A DNA stretch of 40,939 bases from an uncultured Bacilli bacterium. Its GTDB lineage: Bacteria; Bacillota_I; Bacilli_A; RF39; UBA660. The notes beneath the pieces were generated by a model that had not been told where the DNA came from, searched no databases, and saw only the letters and a program-made list of their open reading frames with translations. The translations under genes and the position numbers were made by a program. Positions 9,311 to 16,756 of this stretch are shown one piece after another (positions within the stretch are counted from its first letter, which is position 1; each line of letters begins with the position of its first letter). The DNA lies in assembly GCA_947623935.1 (NCBI GenBank), contig CANQIE010000008.1, forward strand, positions 1-40,939, given 5' to 3'.

Positions 9311-9327
9311 GTTAGGAGAGAGATATT

Positions 9328-10080
9328 ATGGCAGGACTCATTATTACTTTTGTACTAGGACTTTTTATCATGCTAGGAGCATCCATCGTTCTTTTTACGA
9401 AAAACAATAAGAACTTCATCGATTTTACATTGAGTTTTGCTCTTAGTGTCATGGTCGTATTACTTTTTACAGATTTACTTCCAGAGTCCTATGATTTATT
9501 TATGGAAACACTTCCTGGAGTGAAAGGTATTTTTGCACTTTTTGGCAGTATTCTTATCGGTTTTCTTATTCTATTTATTTTAGATAAGTTTATTCCCGAT
9601 CACGATCATGATACGCATACCAAAAAAGAAGAAAGTGATAACTTAGTTCATATTGGCTTGGTATCGTCGCTTGCTTTAATTATCCATAATTTCATTGAAG
9701 GAATTGCCATTTACTTTGTTACGATGAACGATTTATCGACAGGACTTGCGGCTAGTCTTGGAGTGGGACTACACAATATTCCTTTAGGCATTTTTATTGC
9801 CTCCACTTTTTATCAATCGACTAAGAATCGGAAAAAGACGTTTTCCATGATTGGTATCATTTCACTTTCGACTTTTGTGGGAGGTTTATCAGTTTTTCTT
9901 TTAGGAACTGCTATTCCGCCTCTTTTGGAAGCGATAGTTTTATCGGTTACATCGGGTATCTTACTTTACATTATTGGTATGGAATTAATTCCTAAAATCT
10001 ATCGTGCTAAAAATGTACGATCAACCGTTTTTGGTTTTGCCTTGGGCTTTCTTTTATTTCTAGTCACACTTTTCTTTTAA
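9328..10080 (+). CDS. ZIP family metal transporter
   Basis: This is a 250-residue inner-membrane transporter of the ZIP (ZupT-like) family, which imports zinc and other divalent metals. About eight hydrophobic segments are visible. The metal-site helices carry HNFIEG (His120, Glu124) and HNIPLG (His149). The cytoplasmic loop before them is His/Asp-rich (DHDHDTH, residues 91-97), a common metal-sensing loop in ZIPs. It begins 17 bases after uppP with ribosome site AGGAGAG, so it is in the same operon. Substrate specificity cannot be read from sequence. Confidence 0.88.
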   Translation: MAGLIITFVLGLFIMLGASIVLFTKNNKNFIDFTLSFALSVMVVLLFTDLLPESYDLFMETLPGVKGIFALFGSILIGFLILFILDKFIPDHDHDTHTKKEESDNLVHIGLVSSLALIIHNFIEGIAIYFVTMNDLSTGLAASLGVGLHNIPLGIFIASTFYQSTKNRKKTFSMIGIISLSTFVGGLSVFLLGTAIPPLLEAIVLSVTSGILLYIIGMELIPKIYRAKNVRSTVFGFALGFLLFLVTLFF

Positions 10081-10095
10081 AAAATGGAGGGATTT

Positions 10096-10848
10096 ATGTT
10101 TTATACGATTTGTTATGATTTTCTCTTTTTCTTTGGTGTTTCCGTATTAGGCTGGCTTGTAGAGACCACCTATTGTAGTCTTCGTGCGCGTAAACTCAAT
10201 TTGAATAGAGGGTTTTTAATTGGTCCTTATATTCCTCTTTATGGATGTGGAGGCTTACTTTGTCTATGGTTTTTAAATCGTTATTATAATGATCCCTTAG
10301 TTGTCTTTATTTTTGCCTTTGTAGGGTTTTCTCTCCTTGAATATTTTACGAGTTATTTGATGGAAAAACTTTTTAATGCACGGTGGTGGGATTATTCCGA
10401 CATTAAATACAATATCAATGGTCGGATTGTTTTAAGTAATTCTTTTCTTTTTGGTGTGATGGGACTTCTTTTTATCTATTTTGTGAATCCTTTTTATAAT
10501 TCTCTTCTTAAAATGATGCCTAAAGGGGTTTTAGAAATTGTTTCCGTTTTATGTTTTCTTGTTTTTTTAATCGATTTTATTGTTTCCTTTGTCATTATTT
10601 ATCGTTTAAAATCCACGACCAGGAAGCTTAAGGATTCGACCAATGAAATTAGTGAACAAGTAAGAGAAGAACTACAAAAGAATTCCTTCTTAAAGAAACG
10701 ATTGCTTGATGCTTTTCCTAAATTACAAACCCATTATGGGGATAAGATTATCGATTATTTACGCAAAAGCATCGATAACGGTAAACAGGGATTAGCGCGA
10801 AGCAAAGAAAAACTAAAAGGTGCTACCCAACGAAAGAAAAAATCTTAA
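10096..10848 (+). CDS. PF06541-type putative ABC transporter permease
   Basis: This 250-residue membrane protein looks like the PF06541 family, annotated as putative ABC transporter permease and of unknown function. It has about five hydrophobic segments in residues 1-175, with typical features such as GWLVETTYCS, NRGFLIGPYIPLYG and a WWDYS motif. A basic, helical cytoplasmic tail of about 75 residues follows. ATG 10096 is preferred: the in-frame ATG 10084 has no ribosome site and overlaps GGAGGG (10086-10091), which serves 10096. No ABC ATPase lies nearby, so a transport role is not supported by context. It closes the popT-uppP-ZIP run and is followed by a terminator. Confidence 0.75.
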   Translation: MFYTICYDFLFFFGVSVLGWLVETTYCSLRARKLNLNRGFLIGPYIPLYGCGGLLCLWFLNRYYNDPLVVFIFAFVGFSLLEYFTSYLMEKLFNARWWDYSDIKYNINGRIVLSNSFLFGVMGLLFIYFVNPFYNSLLKMMPKGVLEIVSVLCFLVFLIDFIVSFVIIYRLKSTTRKLKDSTNEISEQVREELQKNSFLKKRLLDAFPKLQTHYGDKIIDYLRKSIDNGKQGLARSKEKLKGATQRKKKS

Positions 10849-10876
10849 AGGACTTAAATGTAAGTTCTTTTTCTTT
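10847..10876 (+). terminator. Terminator of the popT-uppP operon
   Basis: AAAGGACTT (10847-10855) pairs with AAGTTCTTT (10862-10870) with one G-U pair and a 6-nt loop, followed by TTCTTTT. It overlaps the last base of the stop codon of the upstream gene. Confidence 0.7.
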
Positions 10877-10929
10877 TAGGTATGAAAACTTTTCTTTTTA
10901 CCACAATAAAAAAGAAAGGAGAAATGAAG

Positions 10930-11148
10930 ATGGAAGAAGTTCCTAATATTATATCGACTAAAGATTTTGCGTACATTTCAGATATGTTCGAATGGAATTT
11001 TACGGCGTGTAAAGAAATTTATCATTTTGCAAACGAAGTAGAAGATGAATCTTTCAAAGATCTACTCATGAATGTAGCGTCTATGCATCAAGCTCATTGT
11101 CAATTTTTATTAAGTATTTTACAAGGAGATGATACCAGTGAAGAATAA
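10930..11148 (+). CDS. Small helical protein, partner of a CotF-like coat protein
   Basis: The 72-residue product is predicted to be mostly helical and acidic. The motif FEWNFTACKEIYHFANEV followed by a segment ending MHQAHCQFLLSIL resembles short four-helix or half-ferritin proteins found beside Coat F domain proteins in spore formers. No signal peptide or membrane segment is seen. ATG 10930 is chosen: AGGAG at 10917-10921 sits 8 bases before it but only 2 before the in-frame ATG 10924, and the longer frame from 10882 has no ribosome site. The downstream gene overlaps it by 11 bases, so the two are made together. A spore role is inferred from the neighbour. Confidence 0.65.
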   Translation: MEEVPNIISTKDFAYISDMFEWNFTACKEIYHFANEVEDESFKDLLMNVASMHQAHCQFLLSILQGDDTSEE

Positions 11149-11455
11149 AAAAGTAGGTAATCCTAAGACTCCTATTAAAGAAACGAAAGAAATGAACGAT
11201 AAAGATTACTTGAATTCGGTCTTAGAACTCGAAAAAAATATGTCCAATAACTATTCCATTGCTTTAAGTGAAGCTAGTAACAACATTTTGTATAACGAAT
11301 TCTTTGATATGTTTGAAGATACCAAAGATATGGCTAGAGAAATTTATGATGTGCTTTTTCAAAAAGGATGGTATCAATTAGAAGAAGAAAACTGTACTAA
11401 GATCAATGAGAAAATAAGTGCGATGGAAGAGGAATTAAAACAATTACCTGAATAG
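11138..11455 (+). CDS. CotF-like spore coat protein
   Basis: This protein of 105 residues has the Coat F (PF07875) pattern: KDYLNSVLELEKNMSNNY, then a second helix, then AREIYDVLFQKGWYQLEEEN, matching the family's QMQQRGWY-type ending. Such proteins are assembled into the spore coat of Bacillus and Clostridium. The ribosome site AAGGAG (11123-11128) directly abuts ATG 11129, so that start cannot work. GTG 11138, nine bases downstream, fits, and overlaps the previous gene by 11 bases. A strong terminator follows. No sigma-E or sigma-K promoter could be identified with confidence upstream of the pair. Confidence 0.75.
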   Translation: MKNKKVGNPKTPIKETKEMNDKDYLNSVLELEKNMSNNYSIALSEASNNILYNEFFDMFEDTKDMAREIYDVLFQKGWYQLEEENCTKINEKISAMEEELKQLPE

Positions 11456-11478
11456 ACGAGAAAAATCGTCTTTTTCTT
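11454..11478 (+). terminator. Terminator after the coat gene pair
   Basis: AGACGA (11454-11459) pairs with TCGTCT (11466-11471) around GAAAAA, followed by TTTTCTTT. It separates the coat genes from murG. Confidence 0.75.
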
Positions 11479-11510
11479 TGACTAAAAAACTTTTTTGAAC
11501 GAAAAGAATA

Positions 11511-11519
11511 TGCTATAAT
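11511..11519 (+). promoter_or_regulatory. Extended -10 promoter of murG
   Basis: TGC directly before a perfect TATAAT (11514-11519) makes an extended -10. No good -35 is seen at 17 bp. Transcription would start near 11526, which excludes the upstream in-frame ATG 11518 as the murG start. Confidence 0.65.
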
Positions 11520-11538
11520 GAAGATAGGATGTGATAAT

Positions 11539-12627
11539 ATGCGTGTGGTTATTTGTGCAGGAGGTACGGGAGGACACATCTATCCGGCCTTAGCGATTCT
11601 TCATAAAATTAAGGAAAAAGAAAAGGATAGTACTTTTTTATATATTGGTACCACGGATCGAATGGAAGCAACGTTGATTCCGTCCTTGGGCATTCCATAT
11701 GTCGGAATTGAAATGAAAGGATTGGACCGAAAACATCCTTTAAAAAACATCGAAGTGATGAAAACGTTTAAAAAAGCAATTCAAAAAGCAAGAAGCGAGA
11801 TTAAGAAATTTAATCCCGATTTAGTCTTGGGTATTGGTGGATATATCACCGCTCCTGTTATTTATGCCGCAAAAAAAGAGGGGTATAAGACCTTTATTCA
11901 CGAACAAAATCAAATTCCAGGGTTGTCCAATAAATTCTTAGCGCATTATGCCGATAAAATAGGAGTATCACTTCCTGAGAGTGTTTCTTATTTTGATAAA
12001 GATAAAGTGGTTTACACGGGAAATCCTCGAAGTGAAGAAGTAATTGAGGTAGATCCAATTGATAAAAAGAAATATGATCTATCGGAAAATAAAAAATTAG
12101 TTTTAATTGTCATGGGTTCTTTAGGTTCCACCACGGTTTCCAACAAACTAAAAGAGATGGCTTACGATTTTAAAGACTGTTCTTACGAAGTCCTTTTGGT
12201 CACTGGAAAAGGTTATTACGATGAATTTAGTACTTTAAAAAAAATACCTAAAAATGTTAAAATTGTGCCTTACTTAGATGATATGTTAGGAGTTATGAAA
12301 AAGACATACTTGATTATTTCAAGAGCAGGAGCTAGTACCATTGCAGAGATTACGGCGATTGGACTTCCTTCGATTTTAGTACCAAGTCCCTATGTAACTC
12401 ATAACCACCAATATAAAAATGCCATGGCCCTAGTCGAAAAGAGGGCGGCTCTCATCTTAGAAGAAAAAGATTTTGAAAGTAAAAACTTGCTTCCGATGAT
12501 CGACTCTGTCTTAGAAGATAAAGAAAAATATAAAGAACTTAAAACCAATGCAAAAAAATTAGGTGTTACCGATAGTGCAACACGGATCTATAAAATACTA
12601 AAAGAACTAAAGGGTGAAGTAAAGTGA
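11539..12627 (+). CDS. murG: UDP-GlcNAc:lipid I transferase MurG
   Basis: MurG adds GlcNAc to lipid I on the inner face of the membrane, giving lipid II. The 362-residue protein has the GT-B fold signatures of family GT28: CAGGTGGHIYPALAI at the N-terminus, FIHEQNQIPGLSNK, and the UDP-binding half with ISRAGASTIAEI and THNHQYKNA. ATG 11539 is used because the -10 box overlaps the earlier ATG 11518; AGGATGTG precedes it. The stop codon overlaps the GTG start of murB by 4 bases (GTGA), so the two are coupled. It opens a partial dcw cluster. Confidence 0.96.
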   Translation: MRVVICAGGTGGHIYPALAILHKIKEKEKDSTFLYIGTTDRMEATLIPSLGIPYVGIEMKGLDRKHPLKNIEVMKTFKKAIQKARSEIKKFNPDLVLGIGGYITAPVIYAAKKEGYKTFIHEQNQIPGLSNKFLAHYADKIGVSLPESVSYFDKDKVVYTGNPRSEEVIEVDPIDKKKYDLSENKKLVLIVMGSLGSTTVSNKLKEMAYDFKDCSYEVLLVTGKGYYDEFSTLKKIPKNVKIVPYLDDMLGVMKKTYLIISRAGASTIAEITAIGLPSILVPSPYVTHNHQYKNAMALVEKRAALILEEKDFESKNLLPMIDSVLEDKEKYKELKTNAKKLGVTDSATRIYKILKELKGEVK

Positions 12628-13529
12628 AGGAAGTAGTTGAATTATTAAAAGAAAACAATGTAGGAAGAATTTTAGAAAATGTTCCTTTAAGTCATTATAC
12701 TTCTTACCGTGTTGGAGGAGTTGCTCGTTTTTTGGTCTATCCTAAAACGACCGACCAATTGATTCTTCTTTTGAAACTTTGTAGGGAGAATAAAGTTCGT
12801 CATATGGTTTTAGGGAACGGAAGTAATACGCTTTTTAGTGATAAACCGTATGAAGGTGTCATTATCAAATTAGATGAAATGAACGAAGTGGTATTTGATA
12901 AAAATAAAGTGACGGTAGGAAGTGGATATTCTCTTCAAAAGTTATCTTATCTTGCTGCTAAAAGGTCTTTATCAGGACTCGAGTTTGCATCGGGTATTCC
13001 AGGAACCATTGGAGGGGCTGTCTACATGAATGCAGGTGCCTACAAAAGTGATATGGGCTACATCGTTTCTAAAGTAAAAGTGTTAACGGATGATTATAAA
13101 GTGATTTCTATGGTCAACCGTGAATGTCACTTTCATTATCGTAGTTCCTTTTTTCAAAAACATAAAGACTATATTATTTTGGAAGCTACGTTAAATTTAG
13201 TTCCTGGTGATAAAAGTACCATTGAAGCGATTATGAAGGAACGTCTTAGTAGACGAATGGAATCTCAACCTTTGGAGTTTCCTAGTGCCGGAAGTGTATT
13301 CCGTAATCCCGAAGGTATGTTTGCAGGAAAAATGATTGAAGATTTAGGCTTAAAAGGACTTACGAAAGGTGGGGCCCAAGTAAGTAATAAACACGCGAAC
13401 TTTATTATCAATATCGGTAAAGCAAAGAGCCAAGATATTATGGATTTGATCATCTTTATAAGAGATACCGTTTTAGAAAATTATGGCGTTAAACTACAAG
13501 TAGAACAAGAATTTGTTAATTGGGAGTAA
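12624..13529 (+). CDS. murB: UDP-N-acetylenolpyruvoylglucosamine reductase MurB
   Basis: MurB reduces UDP-GlcNAc-enolpyruvate to UDP-MurNAc with NADPH and FAD. FAD-binding motifs are clear: YRVGGVARFLVYP, LGNGSNTLF, and ASGIPGTIGGAVYMNAGAY. The catalytic serine is Ser224 in AGSVFRNP, and the conserved C-terminal glutamate is Glu294 in KLQVEQEF. The 301-residue length fits the short (type II) Gram-positive form. It starts with GTG, overlapping the murG stop, with AGGGTG upstream. The order murG-murB-ftsQ is the same as in Bacillus. Confidence 0.96.
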   Translation: MKEVVELLKENNVGRILENVPLSHYTSYRVGGVARFLVYPKTTDQLILLLKLCRENKVRHMVLGNGSNTLFSDKPYEGVIIKLDEMNEVVFDKNKVTVGSGYSLQKLSYLAAKRSLSGLEFASGIPGTIGGAVYMNAGAYKSDMGYIVSKVKVLTDDYKVISMVNRECHFHYRSSFFQKHKDYIILEATLNLVPGDKSTIEAIMKERLSRRMESQPLEFPSAGSVFRNPEGMFAGKMIEDLGLKGLTKGGAQVSNKHANFIINIGKAKSQDIMDLIIFIRDTVLENYGVKLQVEQEFVNWE

Positions 13530-13532
13530 CCT

Positions 13533-14216
13533 ATGGCAAAGAAAATAAAGAAAAAGACAAAGTTACGCGTGCTTCCCTTTCTAATTGCATTAGTTGTTTT
13601 ACTTCTTGGAAGCTTATTAGCCTATCTTGTCTTGAATGCTAAAATTAAAAACATCATTGTAACGGGAAATAGTTATGTATCGGATCAAGTATTAATCGAT
13701 TTAGCAGGAATAGAAGACTATCCTAGTTTTTACTTAACTTCGACTTCTTCCATTAAAAGAAAGATTCTAGCGAATCCTTTTATTAAAGATGTGAAGATCT
13801 ATCGTACTTTTTATCACGTTTTAAAAATTGAGGTGACGGAATATAAATTACTTTATCAAAATTACACCGATGGTAAAGTTATTTTAGAAGATGGAAGTAC
13901 ACTTTTAAGTGAAGAGGCTATCCCAGGACTTCCTGTTTTGTTAAATTATGTTCCCGATACCAAACAAGCCGATTTTTATCAAAAAATGAGCGAAGTCAAA
14001 GACGATATTTTAAAACAAATCTCGGAAATTACCTATGTTCCGAACGATTACGATAAAGACCGGTTCTTGCTCTTAATGGATGATGGCAATAGTGTTTATC
14101 TCACTTTAACCAAATTTGAAATGATTAATTATTACGATGAAGTGTTACCTCAATTAGAAGGAAAGAAGGGAATTCTCTACTTAGATTCGGGTAATCACTT
14201 CCAAATTATGGAATAG
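13533..14216 (+). CDS. ftsQ: Cell division protein FtsQ/DivIB
   Basis: This 227-residue bitopic division protein has a short basic cytoplasmic tail (AKKIKKKTKLR), one membrane span at residues 14-34 and an extracellular POTRA domain beginning at KIKNIIVTGNSYVSDQVLIDLAG. A beta domain with ILYLDSGNHFQIM follows. FtsQ/DivIB bridges FtsL/DivIC with the septal synthase. The protein is shorter than Bacillus DivIB (263 residues) and lacks a long C-terminal tail. It starts 4 bases after murB with GGGAG upstream and is followed by a terminator overlapping its stop codon. Confidence 0.9.
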   Translation: MAKKIKKKTKLRVLPFLIALVVLLLGSLLAYLVLNAKIKNIIVTGNSYVSDQVLIDLAGIEDYPSFYLTSTSSIKRKILANPFIKDVKIYRTFYHVLKIEVTEYKLLYQNYTDGKVILEDGSTLLSEEAIPGLPVLLNYVPDTKQADFYQKMSEVKDDILKQISEITYVPNDYDKDRFLLLMDDGNSVYLTLTKFEMINYYDEVLPQLEGKKGILYLDSGNHFQIME

Positions 14217-14247
14217 ATGAAAATGATTTAGGTCTTTTCATCTTTTT
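14216..14247 (+). terminator. Terminator between ftsQ and ftsA
   Basis: GATGAAAA (14216-14223) pairs perfectly with TTTTCATC (14235-14242) around an 11-nt loop, followed by five T. It splits the division cluster into murG-murB-ftsQ and ftsA-ftsZ transcripts. Confidence 0.75.
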
Positions 14248-14257
14248 ATATTTATAT

Positions 14258-14263
14258 TATAAT
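14258..14263 (+). promoter_or_regulatory. -10 box of the ftsA-ftsZ promoter
   Basis: A perfect TATAAT lies 35 bases before ftsA. The -35 position falls in the terminator's TTTTCA and is a weak match. Confidence 0.5.
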
Positions 14264-14298
14264 TAAAGTAGAATGTAAGAATAGAAAGAAGCGATGGT

Positions 14299-15534
14299 AT
14301 GCGAAAGATTTATACAGGAATCGATTTAGGAAGCGATAGCATTAAAGTAGCTGTTATTGAACTAATCGATGGCGTTTGTTACAATTTAGCATCGACCTCG
14401 TATCCTTCGAAAGGCATTAAAAAAGGGTGGATCGTTGATGCTAATTTAGCAACTGCCACCTTAAAAGAAGCCTTAAAGGAAACGGAAGAAATGTTAGGTT
14501 TATCGATTAATCAAGCCATCGTATCCATTCCTTCTTATAATAGGAGTTTTCAAATTGGCGAAGGTTCTGTTAAGGTAGAAGGGGAAGAAGGAATCATTGA
14601 TTACGACGATGTTATTCGTGTTTTACAAGATGCAACGGTGGGTAAAGTCGAAGAAGGAAAAAGACTCGTTATGACCATGCCCATTTCTTTCCATGTTGAC
14701 CAAAAAGAAGGCGTTAAAAATCCGGTTTCAATCAAGGGCGAAGAACTTGCTGTTAAAGCCGTTGTTACGTCGGTTCCTAAAGAAAACGTCGATAATGTGT
14801 TGACGGTTTTAGAAAAGTGTAACGTCAAAGCCATCGACTTCACTTTGGGTGAAATTGGCGACTACTATGCCATTAAAAATAAAGAATATGATCGAAAAGT
14901 GGGAGCTATTATCAATATTGGTTACGACACCACGAAGATTGCCGTTTATAATAAAGGAATTCTAATCAAAAATGAAATTTTAAAAAGTGGTTCTAAAAAT
15001 ATTGACAAAGATATTCGTTATGTATATCATCTAGATAAGAAAACAGCACGTTACTTAAAGGAAAACTTTGCTGTTAGCAACAAGCGTTATGCCGATGTAA
15101 ACGATACAATGGAAGTTATCAATGCCTATGGTGAAAAGATTACGATCAATCAGTTAGAACTTTCAGAAGTCGTAGAAGCACGGATTGTAGAACTATTGAA
15201 AGATGCAAAAAAACAAATAAACGTCTTAACAAACCGTGAAATAAGTTATATAATAATTACGGGTGGTATAAGCGAGCTAGCAGGATTTCAGTATGTAGTA
15301 GATAACGTCTTAGGACGTGATGCTGTGACCTTGTCTATCACTTCGATGGGGTTAAGAAACAACAAATATTCGACGGTAGTAGGAATCTGTAAGTATTTTG
15401 ATGAGAAGTTGACGTTACGGGGTAGAAAGTATTCGATGTTTAGCGAAGTTACCTTATCGTCTAGAAAAAAAGATGCACCCAGTAACAGTACCCTAGTTAG
15501 TAAAGTATTTAATCATATTTTTGATCATAATTAA
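14299..15534 (+). CDS. ftsA: Cell division protein FtsA
   Basis: FtsA is the actin-like protein that ties FtsZ filaments to the membrane. The 411-residue protein opens with the phosphate-1 loop TGIDLGSDSIKVAVIE and has the 1C insertion domain (QAIVSIPSYNRSFQ). Phosphate 2 is GAIINIGYDTTKIAVY and the adenosine motif is IIITGGISELAGF. Its last residues, LVSKVFNHIFDHN, form the expected amphipathic membrane-targeting helix. It lies 12 bases before ftsZ with its own -10 box. GAAAGAAG upstream is a modest ribosome site. Confidence 0.95.
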   Translation: MRKIYTGIDLGSDSIKVAVIELIDGVCYNLASTSYPSKGIKKGWIVDANLATATLKEALKETEEMLGLSINQAIVSIPSYNRSFQIGEGSVKVEGEEGIIDYDDVIRVLQDATVGKVEEGKRLVMTMPISFHVDQKEGVKNPVSIKGEELAVKAVVTSVPKENVDNVLTVLEKCNVKAIDFTLGEIGDYYAIKNKEYDRKVGAIINIGYDTTKIAVYNKGILIKNEILKSGSKNIDKDIRYVYHLDKKTARYLKENFAVSNKRYADVNDTMEVINAYGEKITINQLELSEVVEARIVELLKDAKKQINVLTNREISYIIITGGISELAGFQYVVDNVLGRDAVTLSITSMGLRNNKYSTVVGICKYFDEKLTLRGRKYSMFSEVTLSSRKKDAPSNSTLVSKVFNHIFDHN

Positions 15535-15546
15535 AGGAGGATTTTT

Positions 15547-16680
15547 ATGTTGGATACGCTAGAGATGGATCAATTAGCCAAAATTAAAGTCATTGGAATC
15601 GGTGGCGGTGGAGGAAATGCCGTTAACCGTATGATTGAGTCTGGAGTAAAAGGAGTCGAATTTATTGTTGCGAATACCGATTTACAGGTATTAAATAATT
15701 CCCAAGCAGATGTTAAGATTCAAATTGGTGCTAATCTTACCGATGGATTAGGAGCAGGAGCAAAACCTGAAATCGGAAGAGAAGCGGCTGTAGAATCAAA
15801 GAAAGAAATCGAAGATGCCCTAGCGGGAGCTGACATGGTTTTCATCACTTGTGGTATGGGTGGTGGAACTGGAACGGGTGCTGCTCCAGTGGTTGCTGAA
15901 ATAGCTCAAAGCTTAGGTGCCTTAACCGTTGCTATCGTTACAAAGCCATTTGGTTTTGAAGGAAAGAAACGTATGGAAAATGCGTTAGCTGGTTTGGAAG
16001 AATTAAAGAAACACGTTGATACGTTAATTGTGATTCCAAACGATCGCTTAAGAGAGATCATCGATAAGACGACTCCAATGCTTGAAGCCTTCAAAGAAGT
16101 AGATAATGTCCTTCGTCGCGGTGTTCAATCCATTTCCGATTTAATTGCCGTTGTAGGACTCGTCAACCTTGACTTCGCCGATGTTAAAGCCGTTATGGAG
16201 AAATCCGGAAATGCCATCATCGGTATTGGTATTGGAATGGGTGAAGATCGTGCTATTGAAGCTGCTCAACAAGCAGTATCTAGTCCACTACTTGAAACCA
16301 GCATTCAAGGAGCAACCGATGCCATTATCAATATCACGGGTGGCGCTAACTTAACGTTATTTGAAGCAGAACAAGCGGCTGAAGTTGTAAGAGCTGCTGC
16401 AAACACCGATATTAATACCATCTTTGGATCGGTCATTAATGAAAACTTAACTGATGAAGTTATCGTAACGGTTATTGCTACTGGTTTTGATAAAGGACCA
16501 GCAAAAGAACCATTATACAACAACATTCAAAACACGCGTAGAAGTAGTGCACCAGCACCAACTCCTGAAAAAGTAGAAGCACCTCGTGAAAGACCAAGTT
16601 CTCCATTTATTGAAGATGATGACGACGATGACGATGGCGAATTCGAAATTCCTGCTTTCTTAAAAAATAGAAATTATTAA
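15547..16680 (+). CDS. ftsZ: Cell division GTPase FtsZ
   Basis: This tubulin homologue forms the Z ring. The 377-residue protein has [13 protein letters not shown] near residue 17, the tubulin signature GGGTGTG at 105-111, and the T7 loop region [11 protein letters not shown]. An Ala/Pro-rich linker of about 50 residues follows, then an acidic run of Asp residues. The conserved C-terminal peptide [11 protein letters not shown] binds FtsA and other tethers. AAAGGAGG lies 7 bases before the ATG. FtsA-FtsZ form one transcript ending at a strong terminator. Confidence 0.98.
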   Translation: MLDTLEMDQLAKIKVIGIGGGGGNAVNRMIESGVKGVEFIVANTDLQVLNNSQADVKIQIGANLTDGLGAGAKPEIGREAAVESKKEIEDALAGADMVFITCGMGGGTGTGAAPVVAEIAQSLGALTVAIVTKPFGFEGKKRMENALAGLEELKKHVDTLIVIPNDRLREIIDKTTPMLEAFKEVDNVLRRGVQSISDLIAVVGLVNLDFADVKAVMEKSGNAIIGIGIGMGEDRAIEAAQQAVSSPLLETSIQGATDAIINITGGANLTLFEAEQAAEVVRAAANTDINTIFGSVINENLTDEVIVTVIATGFDKGPAKEPLYNNIQNTRRSSAPAPTPEKVEAPRERPSSPFIEDDDDDDDGEFEIPAFLKNRNY

Positions 16681-16705
16681 AAGAGTTCATGAAACTCTTT
16701 TTTCT
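16679..16705 (+). terminator. Terminator of ftsAZ
   Basis: AAAAGAGTT (16679-16687) pairs with AACTCTTTT (16693-16701) around CATGA, followed by TTCTTTTC. It begins at the stop codon of ftsZ. Confidence 0.8.
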
Positions 16706-16717
16706 TTTCGCGGTTTT

Positions 16718-16726
16718 TGTTATAAT
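16718..16726 (+). promoter_or_regulatory. Extended -10 promoter of ftsK
   Basis: TGT directly before a perfect TATAAT (16721-16726) gives an extended -10, 30 bases before the chosen start codon. There is no good -35. Confidence 0.6.
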
Positions 16727-16756
16727 TAGATTAGATAGATAATCGAGGTGGATGTA

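Noticed and set aside
10084-10095. Upstream start of the PF06541 gene at ATG 10084
   Set aside because: It has no ribosome site and contains the GGAGGG used by ATG 10096.
11518-11538. Upstream start of murG (MKIGCDN extension)
   Set aside because: The ATG overlaps the TATAAT box and lies before the expected transcript start; the family start MRVVICAGGTGGH is at 11539.
16560-16660. Short repeats of GAT/GAC codons in ftsZ as a mobile or slippage element
   Set aside because: This is the normal acidic linker of FtsZ before its C-terminal peptide, with mixed codons.
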